Assembly (NCBI GenBank): GCA_030544235.1
Contig: CM060472.1
Location: forward strand, 17,605,654-17,669,653
DNA length: 64,000 nucleotides
Direction: 5' to 3'
DNA from: Lepturacanthus savala
Lineage: Eukaryota > Chordata > Actinopteri > Scombriformes > Trichiuridae
Shown here: piece by piece, positions 11,699 through 24,165 of the stretch
How the letters are laid out: each line of letters opens with the position of its first letter
Position numbering within the stretch: position 1 is the first letter of the stretch
The notes under the pieces: model-generated
Database searches by the model: none
What the model was told of the DNA's origin: nothing
What the model saw: the letters and a program-made list of their open reading frames with translations, nothing else
Made by a program: the position numbers and the translations under genes

Positions 11699-12870
11699 TT
11701 TTACTATATTTTAAATAGATTCTAAAGTTATTAATGTATATAACAAAATATATATAATATCTTTGTGAAAAGTGTTTCACCTGAAAACAAGAACTGAATA
11801 AAAGTAAAAGAGCAGAATAAACATGTAAATAAAAATACATAGTTCAACGTGTTTAACTCTTCTGACTGGTTTAAAACAAGAAAAACATCATTTAAAGTGC
11901 AGTTTTTTATATGTCACACACAATTAAGGTTTGAAATGAAACAGGATAAAACTATTGCTAGTTTAATTTGGGGTCAGTGTTTGAGAGCTAAATAAACCTT
12001 GGTGAGACTCAGAGGAAACAGTCATGGCTGTTTTATTCTGGTGTTCAGATATTGTCAGTGGAACCGCGTCATGTGTTTCCCATCATCACCCTGTTAATGT
12101 GTAACCGTTGTGTATCAGAGGCCGCATGCAATTTTCCAGCACACATTAAATATTATGGGACAGATTGAAAAAATTATAAGTTTTATATCTTGTGGTTTCT
12201 ATTTGAGTTTTCATTTGTTTGGGATTATATAAAGCAGGGTTCAGTTTTCAATAAGACGTTAAAGCAGGAAAAATAAAATCCCATATTGCTCTTTTGCTTC
12301 CTCAAGATGTTATCGAGACATCGAGCCAAGTCTCATCTAAACACTGGAAAATATTGATGCTAAAGGGCCTCACTGTAATTAATTAAACAACATTTCCGAG
12401 TGGAGACAGATTGTCCAAATGGAAATATTTTGCACGTGTGTCACGACTACGCAGTGAAGCATCTGTCAGAGCAGACAGAGCCGAGCCGGGGTCAGAAACC
12501 CTGAGAACGCTCAGAAACTTCAGCCTGTCAAACTGTGACTGCTGACGACCACAGATCTGAGCTGCTCACACCACTGCACTAATGACACTCTAAGACATCA
12601 GAAACATTCGACTTTGATTAACAGACATGAGAAGCTGCAACAGATGATTTCTGACATGCACAATTAGACAAGTTTTCTAAATGTTATGTTTAAATATGCA
12701 AATGAGGCTTTATCTAAGTAAATGAAGGTAATTCAATATTTCCAGAAGAGAAATGTGAATATTAGATAAATCAGGTTTAATCTGGTTTCATGTTGTTGCC
12801 ATGTTAAAATCAAAGGTTTAACCAGAGGGAAATTGTGTTTTAAATTGCTAACAATCCAAAATTACTGAAG
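11699..12870. other. No gene seen
   Basis: AT-rich, with a possibly regulatory patch near 12050-12180 (AATGTGTAACCGTTGTGTAT, CACATTAAATATTATGGG). Confidence 0.42.
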
Positions 12871-13198
12871 TAGAGCTGCAACGATTAGTGGAATAATTGA
12901 TTAGTTGCCATCTACTACATTAATCGCCAAATATTTTGATAATCAATGAGTCGATTAATCGTTTAATTGCCAACTATAACCCTAATCACCAACTATTTTG
13001 ATAATTAATTAATTGACTGATGATCTTTGGTTTGTGGACTGTTGGTCTAGGCAAAAAATTACAATTTTCGGTTGAATCTTCAGCTTTGGGAAACACTGAT
13101 CGACATTTTAAACCATTTAATGAACCAAATAACTAATAAATTAATTGCTTCAATAATCAATAGATGAATCAATGATCAAAATAGTTTAGTTGCAGCTG
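12871..13198 (+). mobile_element. GAGCTGCAAC-ended MITE with both ends
   Basis: Begins TAGAGCTGCAACGATTAGTG and ends ATAGTTTAGTTGCAGCTG, so the two ends are inverted repeats. Inside are repeated AATCGCCAAATATTTTGATA and TAATTAATTGACTGATG motifs and a TTTGTGGACTGTTGGTCTAG block that is the reverse complement of the GACCAACAGTCCAC block in the 10949 copy, so the two insertions point in opposite directions internally. No coding capacity. Confidence 0.72.
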
Positions 13199-14001
13199 TA
13201 TCTGGGATAATTTCATGTGTTTCAGAAGGACCATTATAAAATCCCCTTTGTGGAGAAAGCGACCACATGCTCTTAAAGTCAGTAAAAGGTGGAATCCCCT
13301 CAATTTCCTTAGAGGCTGATATGAAGCTTCTGTAATTCCACCATCAACAATCCTCTATTGAACAAACTGTTCATAATAATTCTATGACGTTAAGCCACAT
13401 GATGTTCAGTCCACGGCTTGAAATGAGAGAATTCAACATATTTTCTGGCAGATATAAAACTCTCGGGGTTCCAGCCAGTGAAAAACAGGCTGACTGCTGC
13501 TAATCTTGCACATTTGGCAAATTCTGCACGAGTCTTCTTGACCTTTCCTTCGCTGCCAAGTCATCACAAACAGAGAGAGAACAGTTCCCAGCCTGAACAG
13601 CAGAGATCTCTCCCCCTTTGTTTCCTGTTCTCTACGATGGCTGCAATAAAGGCTTAAAAAACGCCCCAAAAATGTTTTTTTTAATTAATGCAAGAGGCGG
13701 ATTTTTTTCCTTTAATCACAGGAAGGATTTTCCAGATGGCTTCTACAGCAGGCTCTGTTGTTCCCAGGCCAGAGATCCGCTCCACAAATCACACTGCACA
13801 TCCAACAAATATTTCATTAAAAAGAAAACTAAATGCACAACAACAGCAGTCATGTTTTTATTACTTAACGGCTTCCACAAATTCTCAGGAAAAGAAAGCA
13901 ATGTGCATAGAGCTTAACACAAACTGAAGGAAGTACTCATCTACACACAAACCTGCAGCAGAATCCTCACAGAGGGATTCTGTCAGAAACACTGACAAAG
14001 A
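13199..14001. other. No gene seen
   Basis: Unique sequence. 13590-13870 has a slightly higher motif content and overlapping short frames on both strands, none credible. Confidence 0.42.
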
Positions 14002-14018
14002 TTTTTTTTTTTTTTTTT
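14002..14018. repeat. Poly-T run
   Basis: Seventeen T. Confidence 0.9.
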
Positions 14019-14109
14019 GCATTTTGAGAATAAAGTTGAAATGTGTTCAGATACAGACAGTGAATCAGTGAATCACAATTTCACTCATGTCTAATAATAA
14101 CAACTTCCT

Positions 14110-14823
14110 GGTGGACAAGTCAGTTACTTTAACTAGAGTAAAAGTAGAAATATTGTCAGCAAATTACTGCAGGGCATTTACAGTTTTGTGGTAGTGATAA
14201 TTTTACTCAAGTAAAGAATTACAGTACTTCTTCCGCTACAACTTGTATAAGAGCATGAAGTAGTACTCAGATACTTAAAAGTAAAAATACTGTCATCTAA
14301 AAATACTTATTAACAAGGTAAAGTCCTGAAGAGAAAATCTGTCTTCCATAAAAGTACAAAAGTATTATTAAAAGTATTAGTATTATTATAGTATTTATTA
14401 TTATTATAGTATTAAGTACTCATTACGCAGAGGGTGTTATATTATTATAGTATATTATAATACTGGTTTTAATCACTCAATACATATAAGGGTATTTTAA
14501 TGTTTTAATTTCTCAATGTGGAGTCAGTTGTTGAGATTAATAATAAAAATACTGCATCATAATATTTGTGATATTTCACACAAAGTGCAGATTTAGAAAG
14601 GAGACGACTTAACAGAATGTAGATAACAGAACATTTAAGTGTATTGATATATGTAAAAATACCTGTATCTGAAAGTAACTGATGTTGTCAGATAAATGTA
14701 GAGAAGTATAAAGAAACAGCGCATGGACATACTCAAGTAAAGTACCTCTAAATTGTATATGTATATGTGTTCTGTAAGTGCAGAACTTACTAGAACTTAC
14801 TAACTTGTTACTTTCTACCACTG
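14110..14823 (+). mobile_element. AAGTACTC/CCACTG-ended dispersed element
   Basis: Contains AGAGTAAAAGTAGAAATATT, AAGTACTCATTACGCAG, GATAAATGTAGAGAAGTA, CTCAAGTAAAGTACCTC and an end TTACTTTCTACCACTG. The same blocks recur at 46995-47241, 55980-56340 and 57098-57250. It is a common, AT-rich, non-coding teleost repeat. A CCACTG terminus fits hAT-type ends, but no target-site duplication was established. Confidence 0.58.
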
Positions 14824-15094
14824 TTTGTTACTAAAACAATTTCACCTTCATTTCTTCTCTGCAGCAGTAACATGTGACCAACATTTGCTTTTTCTTGAAA
14901 TGTCCAGTTTATTGTGACTCCTCTCTAAATATAAAGGAATACTAATAATAATTTAAATATTAAGGAATAAACATCGGCCTCCCTTGGTCCACTCTGAACA
15001 CCTGTCGACCACAGAGCTGAAGCTGAGTGTGAAAGTGAGAGCTGCAGGTCACCAGCGGACGAAGAGAGGGTGGATGGAGTCACGACTGGTCACT

Positions 15095-15480
15095 ATGAAG
15101 AGCGCGAGGAGCCCTGAGGTCGACTGTGTCGAGGGCGGATTAGGACGGTCACTGATCCCATCAAAGCAAAGTGTCACCAGCACCGTGTCTCACTGCCGAG
15201 CTGCACACTCCGGCGAGCACTGATCCCCTTAACCGACTCTCAGCGGGCGCCGGCTAAGGCGAGCTGACAGCAGGGCTATTCTGGGGCAGAAATCGCTGTG
15301 TTTGGACCGAGCCGCAGATAGAGACGCTGAGGCTCATCCATCGCTCTCCATTAGAGAGACAGAAAAAAAACACAGCGAGGAACTCACACCGCCGCTTCAC
15401 CACAGCAGACAGCGGCCGGTAGCAGAGTTAGCTCGCCACCGTGCCAGAGACAGACGAGGGGTAAATGTGTTGTGACAGCA
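15095..15480. other. CpG-rich unique block
   Basis: CpG-dense (CTCAGCGGGCGCCGGCTAAG, ACACCGCCGCTTCACC). Could be a small CpG island or an enhancer. Its short frames show no domain, and no convincing splice pair was found. Confidence 0.38.
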
Positions 15481-15890
15481 GCTAATAAGGTCTCTGTGAT
15501 CGGCTGCTAGTGTGTGAATGGTAGAGAGAGATCTATGTTTATATCAGTTGCTTTGAACAGGAGTAAAATACCGATGAGATTAACAGAGGTTTTCTTTTTA
15601 AAGAGGTTGCGTTTTGATCTGTGTCCACATGGTCCACATTCACACGTCTGATCATCGTCTGACAGATTAAAGAGCGGACGGACTGAAATAGCAGCAGGAC
15701 ACAAATAAATTCTCTACAAATAGACAGAGCCAGTCGTAAAATACATTAAATACTGATGATCCTCTCCTGAAGTCTTGTTGTTAACAGCTGAGCAGTGAAA
15801 CTGTGACTTATTACTTTTACTCTCATTACTCTAATTGAGGAGCTGTTTTGTGTACTTCTACTCTTTTTAGTATATTTTTAAATCAGTAAC

Positions 15891-16093
15891 AGAGCTACAA
15901 CTAACAACAATTCATCATCAGTTTACTATTATCGAAGACAAAAGAAACTATAAAATAATCAGATTTGAGAAGCTGAAACTAGGACATTTTCTTCTTTAAA
16001 AAGACTCAAATTATTTAATTGATTATCAAAATAGTTGGTGATTAGAGCAATAGTTGGCAACTAAATGATTAATATACTTATCATTGCAGATCT
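15891..16093 (+). mobile_element. GAGCTGCAAC-ended MITE, internally deleted
   Basis: Runs from AGAGCTACAACTAACAAC, through GAGAAGCTGAAACTAGGACA, to ATTATCAAAATAGTTGGTGA and TTGGCAACTAAATG, ending near ATTGCAGATCT. At about 200 bp it is shorter than the roughly 330-bp copies at 10949 and 12871. Confidence 0.62.
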
Positions 16094-16791
16094 ATTCAGT
16101 AATATAATTTTTTATTAAAGATGGGCTGGAGAGATGATCTCTGTCACCCCAACACCAAAAGGGAAACTAAGGATTTTTTACTGAGTGCACTTTAACTGAG
16201 ACTTTTACTCAAATTGATTTTTACATGAGCACTTTTACTTGTACCGCAATAAAACACTTGTTTTTAATCTTTCACCCTGCACCTTTGCTCTGGTTCCTGC
16301 TACTTCTTGGTAATGATCATCTGGCCCTAATACACCAGATCATGGACTAAGACCTGACCTTCGCCACCAAACCAGCAGTTAACCCGATTACCTCCTGCTT
16401 CCAACACTGTAGATAAGATTGATTTACTTTGCTTCAATGTGCAGAACATTCTTCAGAGCGTATGAAGAGTTCTGACTAAACACAGTTTTAATTAATTCAT
16501 GTAAAGTGCTTTAGGTGACGCCTCTCCTGCCTGATTTAGAACATTGGTTGGAGACTTGCTGAGTCATGGTTGACCATGGTGCAGATATAAATACTGTGTC
16601 ACCTCAACACATGACTGGATGTTTTAAACATGTTTCTACAAAGCTTCATCACAATTCAGCCATTGTTCCGTCTGCTCAGAAAATAGAATATATAATATAA
16701 AGAAGAATAAATAATAAAGACCTGACTCGTCATTGTTGTGAAAGCAGGTAATTCTAGAGCTGGACACTGCAGATACTGTATTCAGACCTTT
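16094..16791. other. No gene seen
   Basis: Unique AT-rich sequence, with a short TTTTACTCAAATTGATTTTT stretch that may be another fragment of the AAGTACTC family. Confidence 0.45.
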
Positions 16792-17645
16792 AAACTTAAA
16801 TGTTTCTGATCGGACTATTTTAAATATTAGTCAAAGACAACACATTTAAACACAAAATGCAAAGACTCACAACAACATCTATCCTGACTTGCCTCAATTA
16901 AGGTCAGTGTTCATGACTCCACCATCAGAAAGAGACTGGACTAAAATAGAGTTCAAAGACGAAAACCAAAGGTGAGCAATTTTGGCAGAAAACATATTGA
17001 TGATACCCTGGGACCTTTGGGAAAATACTCTGCGGTCTGACGAGACAAAAGGTGAACTTTTTGGAATGCATGTCTTTTTTGCCATTACATCTGGCAAAAA
17101 AGTAACGCAGCATTTCAGAAAAAAAACATATCAACAGTAATAGATGGTGGGGGTAGTGTGATGGTCTAGGGCTATTTTGCTGCTTCAGGACATGAAAGAC
17201 TTTCTGTAATAAATGAAACCATGAATTCTCTTGTCTACCAAAAAATCCTGAAGGAGAATGTCCAGACATCTGTTTGTGACCTCAAGCTGAAACCAAGTTG
17301 GGTTCTGCAATAGGACAATGACCCAAAACACACCAGCAATTTCAAATTTCCTGACCTGAATCCTAGAGACTTATTGCAAATTATCACAAACACTTGATTG
17401 CAGTTGTTTGCTGCTAAGGGCCCAACCAGTTATTAGGTCTAGGGGGCAATCACTTTTTTACATAGGGCCATGTAGGTTTTTTTCCTATCCTAAAAACCTT
17501 TATTTACAAACTGCATTTTGTGTTCACTTGTGTTGTCTTTGTCTAATATTTAAATTTGTTTTGATAATCTGAAACATTTAAGTGTGACAAACATGCAAAA
17601 AATAAGAAATCAGGAAGGCGGCAAACACTTTTTCACACCACTGTA
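16792..17645 (+). mobile_element. Tc1-like DNA transposon relic
   Basis: The right end TTTTTCACACCACTGTA is a Tc1-type terminus. The inner terminal repeat at about 17520-17590 (GTTTTGATAATCTGAAACAT) is matched in inverse at 16793-16860. On the plus strand, degenerate transposase reads as GGGSVMV near 17150, WVLQ, a stop, then DNDPKHT near 17300, and PDLN near 17355. These are hallmarks of the Tc1/mariner DDE transposase. The left outer terminus is lost, and frameshifts and stops make it inactive. Minus-strand open frames at 16894-17269 are shadows of this relic. Confidence 0.8.
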
Positions 17646-18215
17646 CTTCTTTAAAGAATATATATTATGCAAAACTATCTGCAATAATAAACAGAATGAA
17701 TATAAAACGTGAAGTACCTTCCATGCTGCAGCCGTGGACACAGTTTTAAGGGAGAATATTACTTTAACCAAGGGCACCACGAAGCTCCCCTGATCAGTGT
17801 TTTTCTAGCCTCAGTCTAATCAACCATAATGAGCATAAACAAGTTGCTTTGTGTTTTTAAAGACTCTTGTACTGATCTGGTCAAACCGAATGTCCTTCTG
17901 TGAACAGACGGTTATTCTCAGGAAAACAATTACACAGTACACAGACAATAAGCCCCAAGTCAGTAAATCCCTCAAAACTCTCCATCTAACAAAACGACTT
18001 TCTACCAGAGTGATATTTACCATCAAAGAGACACTCGGAAGCTGGTGAAAAGGGAAATGAAGATAAAATGCACAAAGTAAAGATAGTAATTGTCATGCTG
18101 CCTGGAGGAGAATAATGGTGGTCCTGAATGGTGAAATTCAGGACAAGAAAAAAGCGGTTTAATCCCCGCCAGTCTGAGTCAATGAAAAGATTAATTGTGA
18201 AAAATAACACGTCTG
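17646..18215. other. No gene seen
   Basis: Unique sequence between a Tc1 relic and a SINE. Overlapping frames on both strands at 17820-18345 partly read into the SINE. Confidence 0.45.
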
Positions 18216-18487
18216 ACAGCACGAAGGTCGCAGGTTCAAGACCGTCCTGGGTCTGGGACCTTTCTGTGTGGAATTTGCATGTTCTCCCTGTGTCTGCGTG
18301 GGTTTTCACCGGGTACTCCGGCTTCCTCCCACAGTCCAAAAACATGCTCAGGTTAATTGCCGACTCTAAATTGCCCGTAGGTGTGAATGTGTGAGTGAAT
18401 GGTGCGTGTGCCCCACGATTGGCTGACGACCATCTGGGGTGTATCCCTGCCTCTCGCCGTAATGCGCTGGGATAATGACTGAAAATG
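18216..18487 (+). mobile_element. tRNA-derived SINE, 5'-truncated, inverted partner of the 11.3 kb copy
   Basis: It begins inside the head at ACAGCACGAAGGTCGCAGG, keeps the B box GGTTCAAGACC and the SINE body, and ends GACTGAAAATG like the copy at 11312-11685. About 50 bases near the tail (the GGCTCCAGCAG to TATAG part) are deleted. Directly after the SINE, 18488-18600 is the exact reverse complement of 11199-11311, so this copy carries the other copy's flank, including its target-site duplication. Confidence 0.8.
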
Positions 18488-18600
18488 ACAATATGTATTT
18501 AAAAGTAACATTACTGATTATTATTATTTGTTGAGTAATCATTTAGTTGCCAAATTTTACACTAATTACCAACTATTTTGAAAATCAATTAATGGATTTG
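18488..18600. repeat. 113-bp inverted duplicate of the SINE flank at 11199-11311
   Basis: Checked base by base, these 113 bases are identical to the reverse complement of 11199-11311. They include the AAATACATATTGT target-site sequence, the ATAATAATAATCAG stretch and the tail of the GAGCTGCAAC MITE (TTTGGCAACTAAATG). Identity stops abruptly after CAAATCCATT on the outer side. Confidence 0.85.
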
Positions 18601-18879
18601 ATTAAAGTAGATTAAAGTATAATAACCAGCTCCTGTCAGGTTCCAGCACTGATTTATGAACAATGTATGAACATTTCTGTTAACCTTAGTCCTGACTGCT
18701 GTGAGGTTACAGCTGGACTCTCCACAGAGAGTATTATCTGGTTTCAGCAGGTTCAGTTTGTCAGGTGTCAGTTCTCAGTTTTCCACTTCCGCAGAGCCCA
18801 GAATAATTTGCAGTTTAATGGGCATATTACAGTCATTTGTGAACTGTTCCATTTCCACAGTTGAGCATTCTGGAACATT

Positions 18880-19110
18880 GATATTAACCTGTGCTTCAGG
18901 AAAACTGCAGAGGCTTGAGCCAGACTCCCCACAACCCATCAGCCAACTCCATCACCCATTCATTCATATCCGGGGGAGGCATGGGATCGATGGCGAGCCG
19001 GGAAGCTGTCAGAGCTGAGGCAGCGCTGAGCTCTGAGCCCGACTTCAAAAGCAAAGTGTGGGAGGAGAAATAACCCAAGGAAATTATCTGGACCCACAAG
19101 CTACCACAGA
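18880..19110. other. Unique GC-moderate block
   Basis: ATGGGATCGATGGCGAGCC and GAAGCTGTCAGAGCTGAGG lie in a repeat-free stretch next to the SINE cluster. Overlapping short frames on both strands show no domain. Confidence 0.28.
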
Positions 19111-21339
19111 GGAAATCTGTACAGGGGGGTGAAGTTGATGTTCAGGACGTCTGTTCATAGGCATCTTTATTCAGTTTCAGCAGCAGAAGCTGAGGGACTG
19201 TTTCCAACCTGCAGTTGAAGCGTTTAAAGACCTTAAGAAACTTCTTCTTGTCTGACTTTAGCCTTATTATTGGTTATTATTGGATTTAATATGATTTGCT
19301 TCCTCTGTTCCTGAATGCTTCTCATCTCTGTAATCAAATAAGGCAGCAATAATCACTGGTACATCTGTACAAATACACAAATTACTGCAGTGAGGAAGAC
19401 ATCAGTCTGTTTTACATATGAGAGGAAATAAACGGAAACAGAAAGAACAGATATTAACACACACTTCTAAAATAAAGAAGTGTGATAAAAACTGCTGGAT
19501 CAGCGTGAAAACTTCAATGTGTGACCATCAGCTTCGCACTTTCTGGCTTATTTCTGCTTCCAGTGCAGTTAATGAGTTAAAGGTCAGTCGACTGTTATGA
19601 CACCAATTAGTGCGATATTTCAAATCAGCACTGCAGCTCTTCTATGGTGGTGTCTGCTGCAGCTTTGTGAGGTTCCAACAAAGCTAATTACAGAATAATG
19701 AGCACAAACTGACGCTATTATGGTGAGGATGCAACTAAAATAATCCCTGGGGCTCTGGAGGTCGTGTTCTGCTCTTCAGTTAAGAGTCTTGGATCAACAG
19801 AGGGGTGAGTGTAGGGGTCAAAGGTCAGGGTCAGCTGTAACTCCTTGAACCCGATATTCCCAGAGGAGGCTGTCAGTTGGGGGGACAAACTCTTTTAATG
19901 TTGACACTTTTCTTCATTAAAACTGAACACTGCTGACAACACATCTACAAATAAAGGTGCAAACAGCCATAAACAAAGGCTTCATATTCACCCCACTGTA
20001 GTGCCATCTAAAGGAGAATCTGACAGAAGGTGGAGACGTCAGTCAGTCTGAGATCTTCAGTTTGTGGATGAAGAAACTAAGAGGCATAAGATATAGAGAA
20101 GGTTTCTGAATTTACCATTTGTAAGAGTTGGGCGATGTCTCCTCAATTGGCAGCTGATGATGATATTGGGAGGAGGTGCATGCTGAGAATTCTGATTGGT
20201 GTTAGTACCAACCATACTAGGTCTTTAACCCTCTGAAACCGCTATCGTCGTGGATGACGAATTACGCAGTTCATTTAGCTTTGAATAACTTTTGATCAAT
20301 AAATCGCAGCTCCTGGAACTCATGTCTCTTTTGGGGGTCTTTATAAATTATTCCATACAGGTAGATCCAATATTGACCTTATTATTGTTCATATTTTATC
20401 AATTATCGATCATATATCACAGCTAGCATTAATGCTAATGGCCATATTTGAATCTTTTGACCAATCAGAGGCTGATCAAGACGGAAATAACTCTTTACCA
20501 ACCCCCAATTACTCAGCAGTTCGTTTGGAGAGCACCCATCAACAAAAGGTCAGTGCATGTTTCTGACAGAAAGGAGCGGGCATCACTAGTGGCTCTCCAT
20601 CGTGATGTTAGGTCATCCACGGAACAACCCTAAAGTATGTTTGCTTTCTGCTTCCCTACTCCTCAGTTTCTTAGCTAAATAACAAATCAGATTTTTGACA
20701 CAGAAGGAGATTTGATATTGTGAGTCAGCTGTGAAGTTAACTGAAAAACTGCGTTCATGTGCAGTAACTGTGAAATAAAAGACTTCCTGTTTAGATAATA
20801 CCTGTTAGAACAGTTTTGCTCTCAGGTGTTGGATCAGTCTTCAGACTGTGGGAATAATTGCAACTCTGGAGTTGCAGATGACAACAAATGGCTGATTCAG
20901 ATACTCTCACTTGATTAATTCCTGCTGACACTGGTTGATCCTAACAGCGGTAACACAGAACAAAACATTTGAGCTTCACTGCCTGATCCACCTACAGACC
21001 TTAATACACCTGAGACGCAAATTAAAGGAGAAAGTTGATGTTTTCTTCAATAAAAATCCATCAGACCACAAACACTCTGACCCCAACTCAAAACAGACTT
21101 TTCACAAGGGCTGCACACATACACACCCACAAGTTTTAGAGCAGCAGTTCCCTAAGCCTGCCCCCACAAGCCCAGTATATTACAGTCAGGCCTCTGCCTG
21201 TTGTGCGCGTTTCATTTCTTCCTCCGTTTGTTGGTTAATTATTGGAGGAGTCAGAAGCTACTGTATTTACTGGCCGGTGGTGGGGGCTCTTTGGTGGGGG
21301 CTCGGTGGTGGGGGCTTGACGGTGGCAGCTTGGGGTGTT
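19111..21339. other. No gene seen
   Basis: Mostly unique. TTAACCCTCTGAAACCGC at 20226 resembles the TTAA-CCCT end of piggyBac-like repeats, but no matching second end was established. 19600-19730 (GACACCAATTAGTGCGATAT) could be regulatory. Confidence 0.4.
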
Positions 21340-21560
21340 TGAGCCGCTGCCTGATGAAGCGTTTGGCAGCTGCTGCTGCCGGCAGAGTGTCATCGATTAT
21401 TCCAGGAGTTTATTCATCAAGGTGTCATCGGTGTTAGTGTAGCAGTGTTCCTGTCCTTGTTAAAAGCCGCCTGCCTCCGGCCTGGCGTGTTGTTTATTAG
21501 TGATACATCATAGAGGAGGAGGCAGCGCCGTCTGACCCGTGGGCGGCGGTGGCAGACGAG
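21340..21560. other. Candidate conserved non-coding element
   Basis: Unique block (GAGCCGCTGCCTGATGAAGC, TGTCATCGATTATTCCAGGA) with CpG sites. It directly follows a GGTGGGGGCT mini-repeat at 21275-21320. Confidence 0.33.
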
Positions 21561-22169
21561 GTCGTCCTCAGCTGGAGGAGAAAGGAGCCTCCATTTTTAC
21601 ATAAAAACTCAAACTAAAACACAGAGACTCTGGGTGGGGATGTCACCTCTAAAACATATGTTGGTGCCACTGAATGGTAAATTAATTAAGATCAGGAAGC
21701 GATATAATAATATAATACAAAGGCAGACATATTGATACTATAGTTTAAAAATACTTTTTAAGCTTTTTACTCTTTAAAGGTGTAAAAGTTCTGGTTTCGA
21801 AACTACTTAAAGTATAAACATAAAAGTGATGTAAGAGGAAAACGTTAAATGTCAAAGACCAAAAGCAGAGGCCACAGGAGCCTATAGTCACTACTCCCCC
21901 CATTTATATTAAGATGTTAATGATACATCCATTTCAGAAACATACCTTGAAATTAAACATTTTAGTACAATGAAAATACATTAAAGAACCATATATGTGA
22001 AGTACTGAGCATTAACATGTGTTTTCATCTCTTTTTGGCAGAGTTTACAGTTTGTGTTGTATTGTCCCTTTAAAAGCACGAGCACGTAATAGTGGTTGAG
22101 CTAAAACCTATTGAATATAATACCAAGAATGAAAACAAGCCTTTAAATCCCAATGTATGAGCTGTCATT

Positions 22170-22460
22170 ACTTGTTAGCAGAATATATACTGCATTTAAT
22201 GCACTGAGTTGTCCTTTTAATGATGTTAATTACAGTCCTCTTAAAAATTTAGTGTTTAATCAAGGAGGTCATCGCCACACAGAGTCTGTCACCGAAATAA
22301 CAGCCTGATTACGCTAGGAGGTGCAAACACCTATTTGGCCTTAATTGTATTTAGTCAAAAGAAACGTTAGATTTATGAAGACAAACCTTTACCGTCACTT
22401 TACGGTCATGAGGTTGTATTTGCACGTTATAACTGTTTGATGGAGCTAAAAGCAGCTAGA
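22170..22460. other. Candidate conserved non-coding element
   Basis: Unique, with TAAT motifs and GCCTGATTACGCTAGGAGG, TTAATCAAGGAGGTCATCGC. No open frame. Confidence 0.35.
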
Positions 22461-23609
22461 GACGTTTATGAACTGGACGATACCGATTTAAAAGCTGTGA
22501 ACGCTCCGGGGGACAAAGATCACTTTCTGACAGGAAATCACTTTCTGACAGAAAATCATTTTTTGGCTCGACAGTTGTCATGGAAACAAGTCGCAATAAA
22601 ATAGTAGTAACGAGGATATTTTTAAAATGTAGGGAGTAGAAGTAAAACGTCAGCTGAAAAATAATTAGTCAAGTATAGATACATAAAATTTCTACTAAAA
22701 GTAAGAAATATTTGTCCTTCATTACATGACACCTCTGAAAACAATAGTACGTTATTTCTTGAACTATGGATTGCAGTGGTATTACAGGTGGGCACAGGGA
22801 GACATGGTGAACACATCGGAAGCTCCTAGAATTTCCCCTCAGCGTCTATGTTAACTGATTCGTTTGCTGCTCATGAGGAATCAAGTTTATAACATTCTGT
22901 TGGGACATAAATCTTGATCCGAAGTGGGACGTGACAGGAAAAGTTTGAGAACCAATGCAGTTGCACATTATCACCAGTATCAGGCGAGCCGTGACCACCT
23001 AACACACAATTATCATATATTTGAGCTTATCTAAAAGCTTGTGAAGCGTTTCCCTCCCCAGCTGACGGCTCCTGAGGGTTTTTTCGATAAATGTTTGCTC
23101 AAAGACTCAGAACTGATACAGCGGACTGTGACAAGCTTCCATTCAGAGCTGCCGGCAGCAGTCAGCGAGTCATCAAGTGAATATTTTGGTGTATGTGTTG
23201 TTTGTTCTGCTGCTCTCTGCTCTCTGCTGCAGGGCTACAGAGCCGCTCAGGCTGATTGACAGAAAGCGGCTCCGGCTGCTGCCACAGAAACATGATTGAC
23301 GGGTCTGAGATGGCGGCGAGCCAGTGAGGATTCTGACTGTCACTCCTGGACGTGCTGAGGGCGCAAATATGGTTTGCTCAGAGGGCTGAGAGGTCTGACA
23401 ACACTGTAAAAAATATCTGCATTTTTATAGATTATGCCCTCAGTTAAACAGCAATAAAATTACAGAAATACATTGTGAATGTCATGGGTAAAATATCATG
23501 AATAGTGTGTTTTTAAATTAATTTGTACTAAAAATCTAATTATGTGGTTAAACTCAATTTATAACGGCCAATCTCTTTCTGTTTTTTTAAGCCGTATTGT
23601 TTTAAAGCA
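22461..23609. other. No gene seen
   Basis: Includes a small AAGTACTC-type patch at 22590-22720 and a CpG-bearing unique patch at 23040-23380. No credible coding sequence. Confidence 0.42.
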
Positions 23610-23892
23610 GGGCGACCTGGTGGAGCAGGGGTTAGTGCTGTTACCTCACAGCAAGAAGGTCTCAGGTTCAAGACCTCCTTGGTCTGGGATCTTTCTGTGT
23701 GGAGTTTACATGTTCTCCCCGTGTCTGCATGGGTTTTCACCGGATACTCCAGCTTCCTCCCACAGTCCAAAAACATGCCAAGGTTAACTGGAGATTCTAA
23801 ATTGCCCGTAGTTGTGAGTGAATGTTGTGTGTGCCCCACGATAGGCTGGCAACCATCTGGGGTGTATCCCTGCCACTCGCCTGAAATGAGCT
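23610..23892 (+). mobile_element. tRNA-derived SINE copy with intact head
   Basis: Starts GGGCGACCTGGTGGAGCAGG, with an A-box-like TGGAGCAGGGGTTAGTGCTG and a B box GGTTCAAGACC at 23665-23675, then the shared SINE body. It stops at CACTCGCCTGAAATGAGCTG, so the TATAGAAAATG tail is missing. It is in the same orientation as the 18216 and 41075 copies. Confidence 0.76.
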
Positions 23893-24165
23893 GTTATTAT
23901 TAGATGATTATTTTTGAGTTTATAACAGATTTGTATTATGGCACTGGACGGGAAGTTATATTGTTTTTGTAGACGGAAATATATTTTGTTTTATGTAATT
24001 GAAGTGGCATTTTAATAATATGTCCAATATTTCATATTATATTTCTGGGCCCTGGTGCCAGAATATTACTTTTTTCTACAGTGTAATTATCTCTATTTAT
24101 ATCCATCATCAAAAAGCCAAAAATTCACAAGATTTTATGTAAAAATAAAGATTAGCTTGGAAAAC

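Noticed and set aside
16894..17269. Minus-strand frames of 67 and 114 codons
   Set aside because: Antisense shadows of the Tc1 transposase relic.
20226..20640. Possible piggyBac-like element starting TTAACCCTCTGAAACC
   Set aside because: No convincing inverted second end or TTAA partner; only a short GTGGATGAC inverted match was found near 20238 and 20615.
23610..23680. tRNA gene
   Set aside because: A-box-like and B-box motifs are present, but they belong to a SINE head. No cloverleaf or acceptor stem could be drawn, and the same sequence recurs in other copies.
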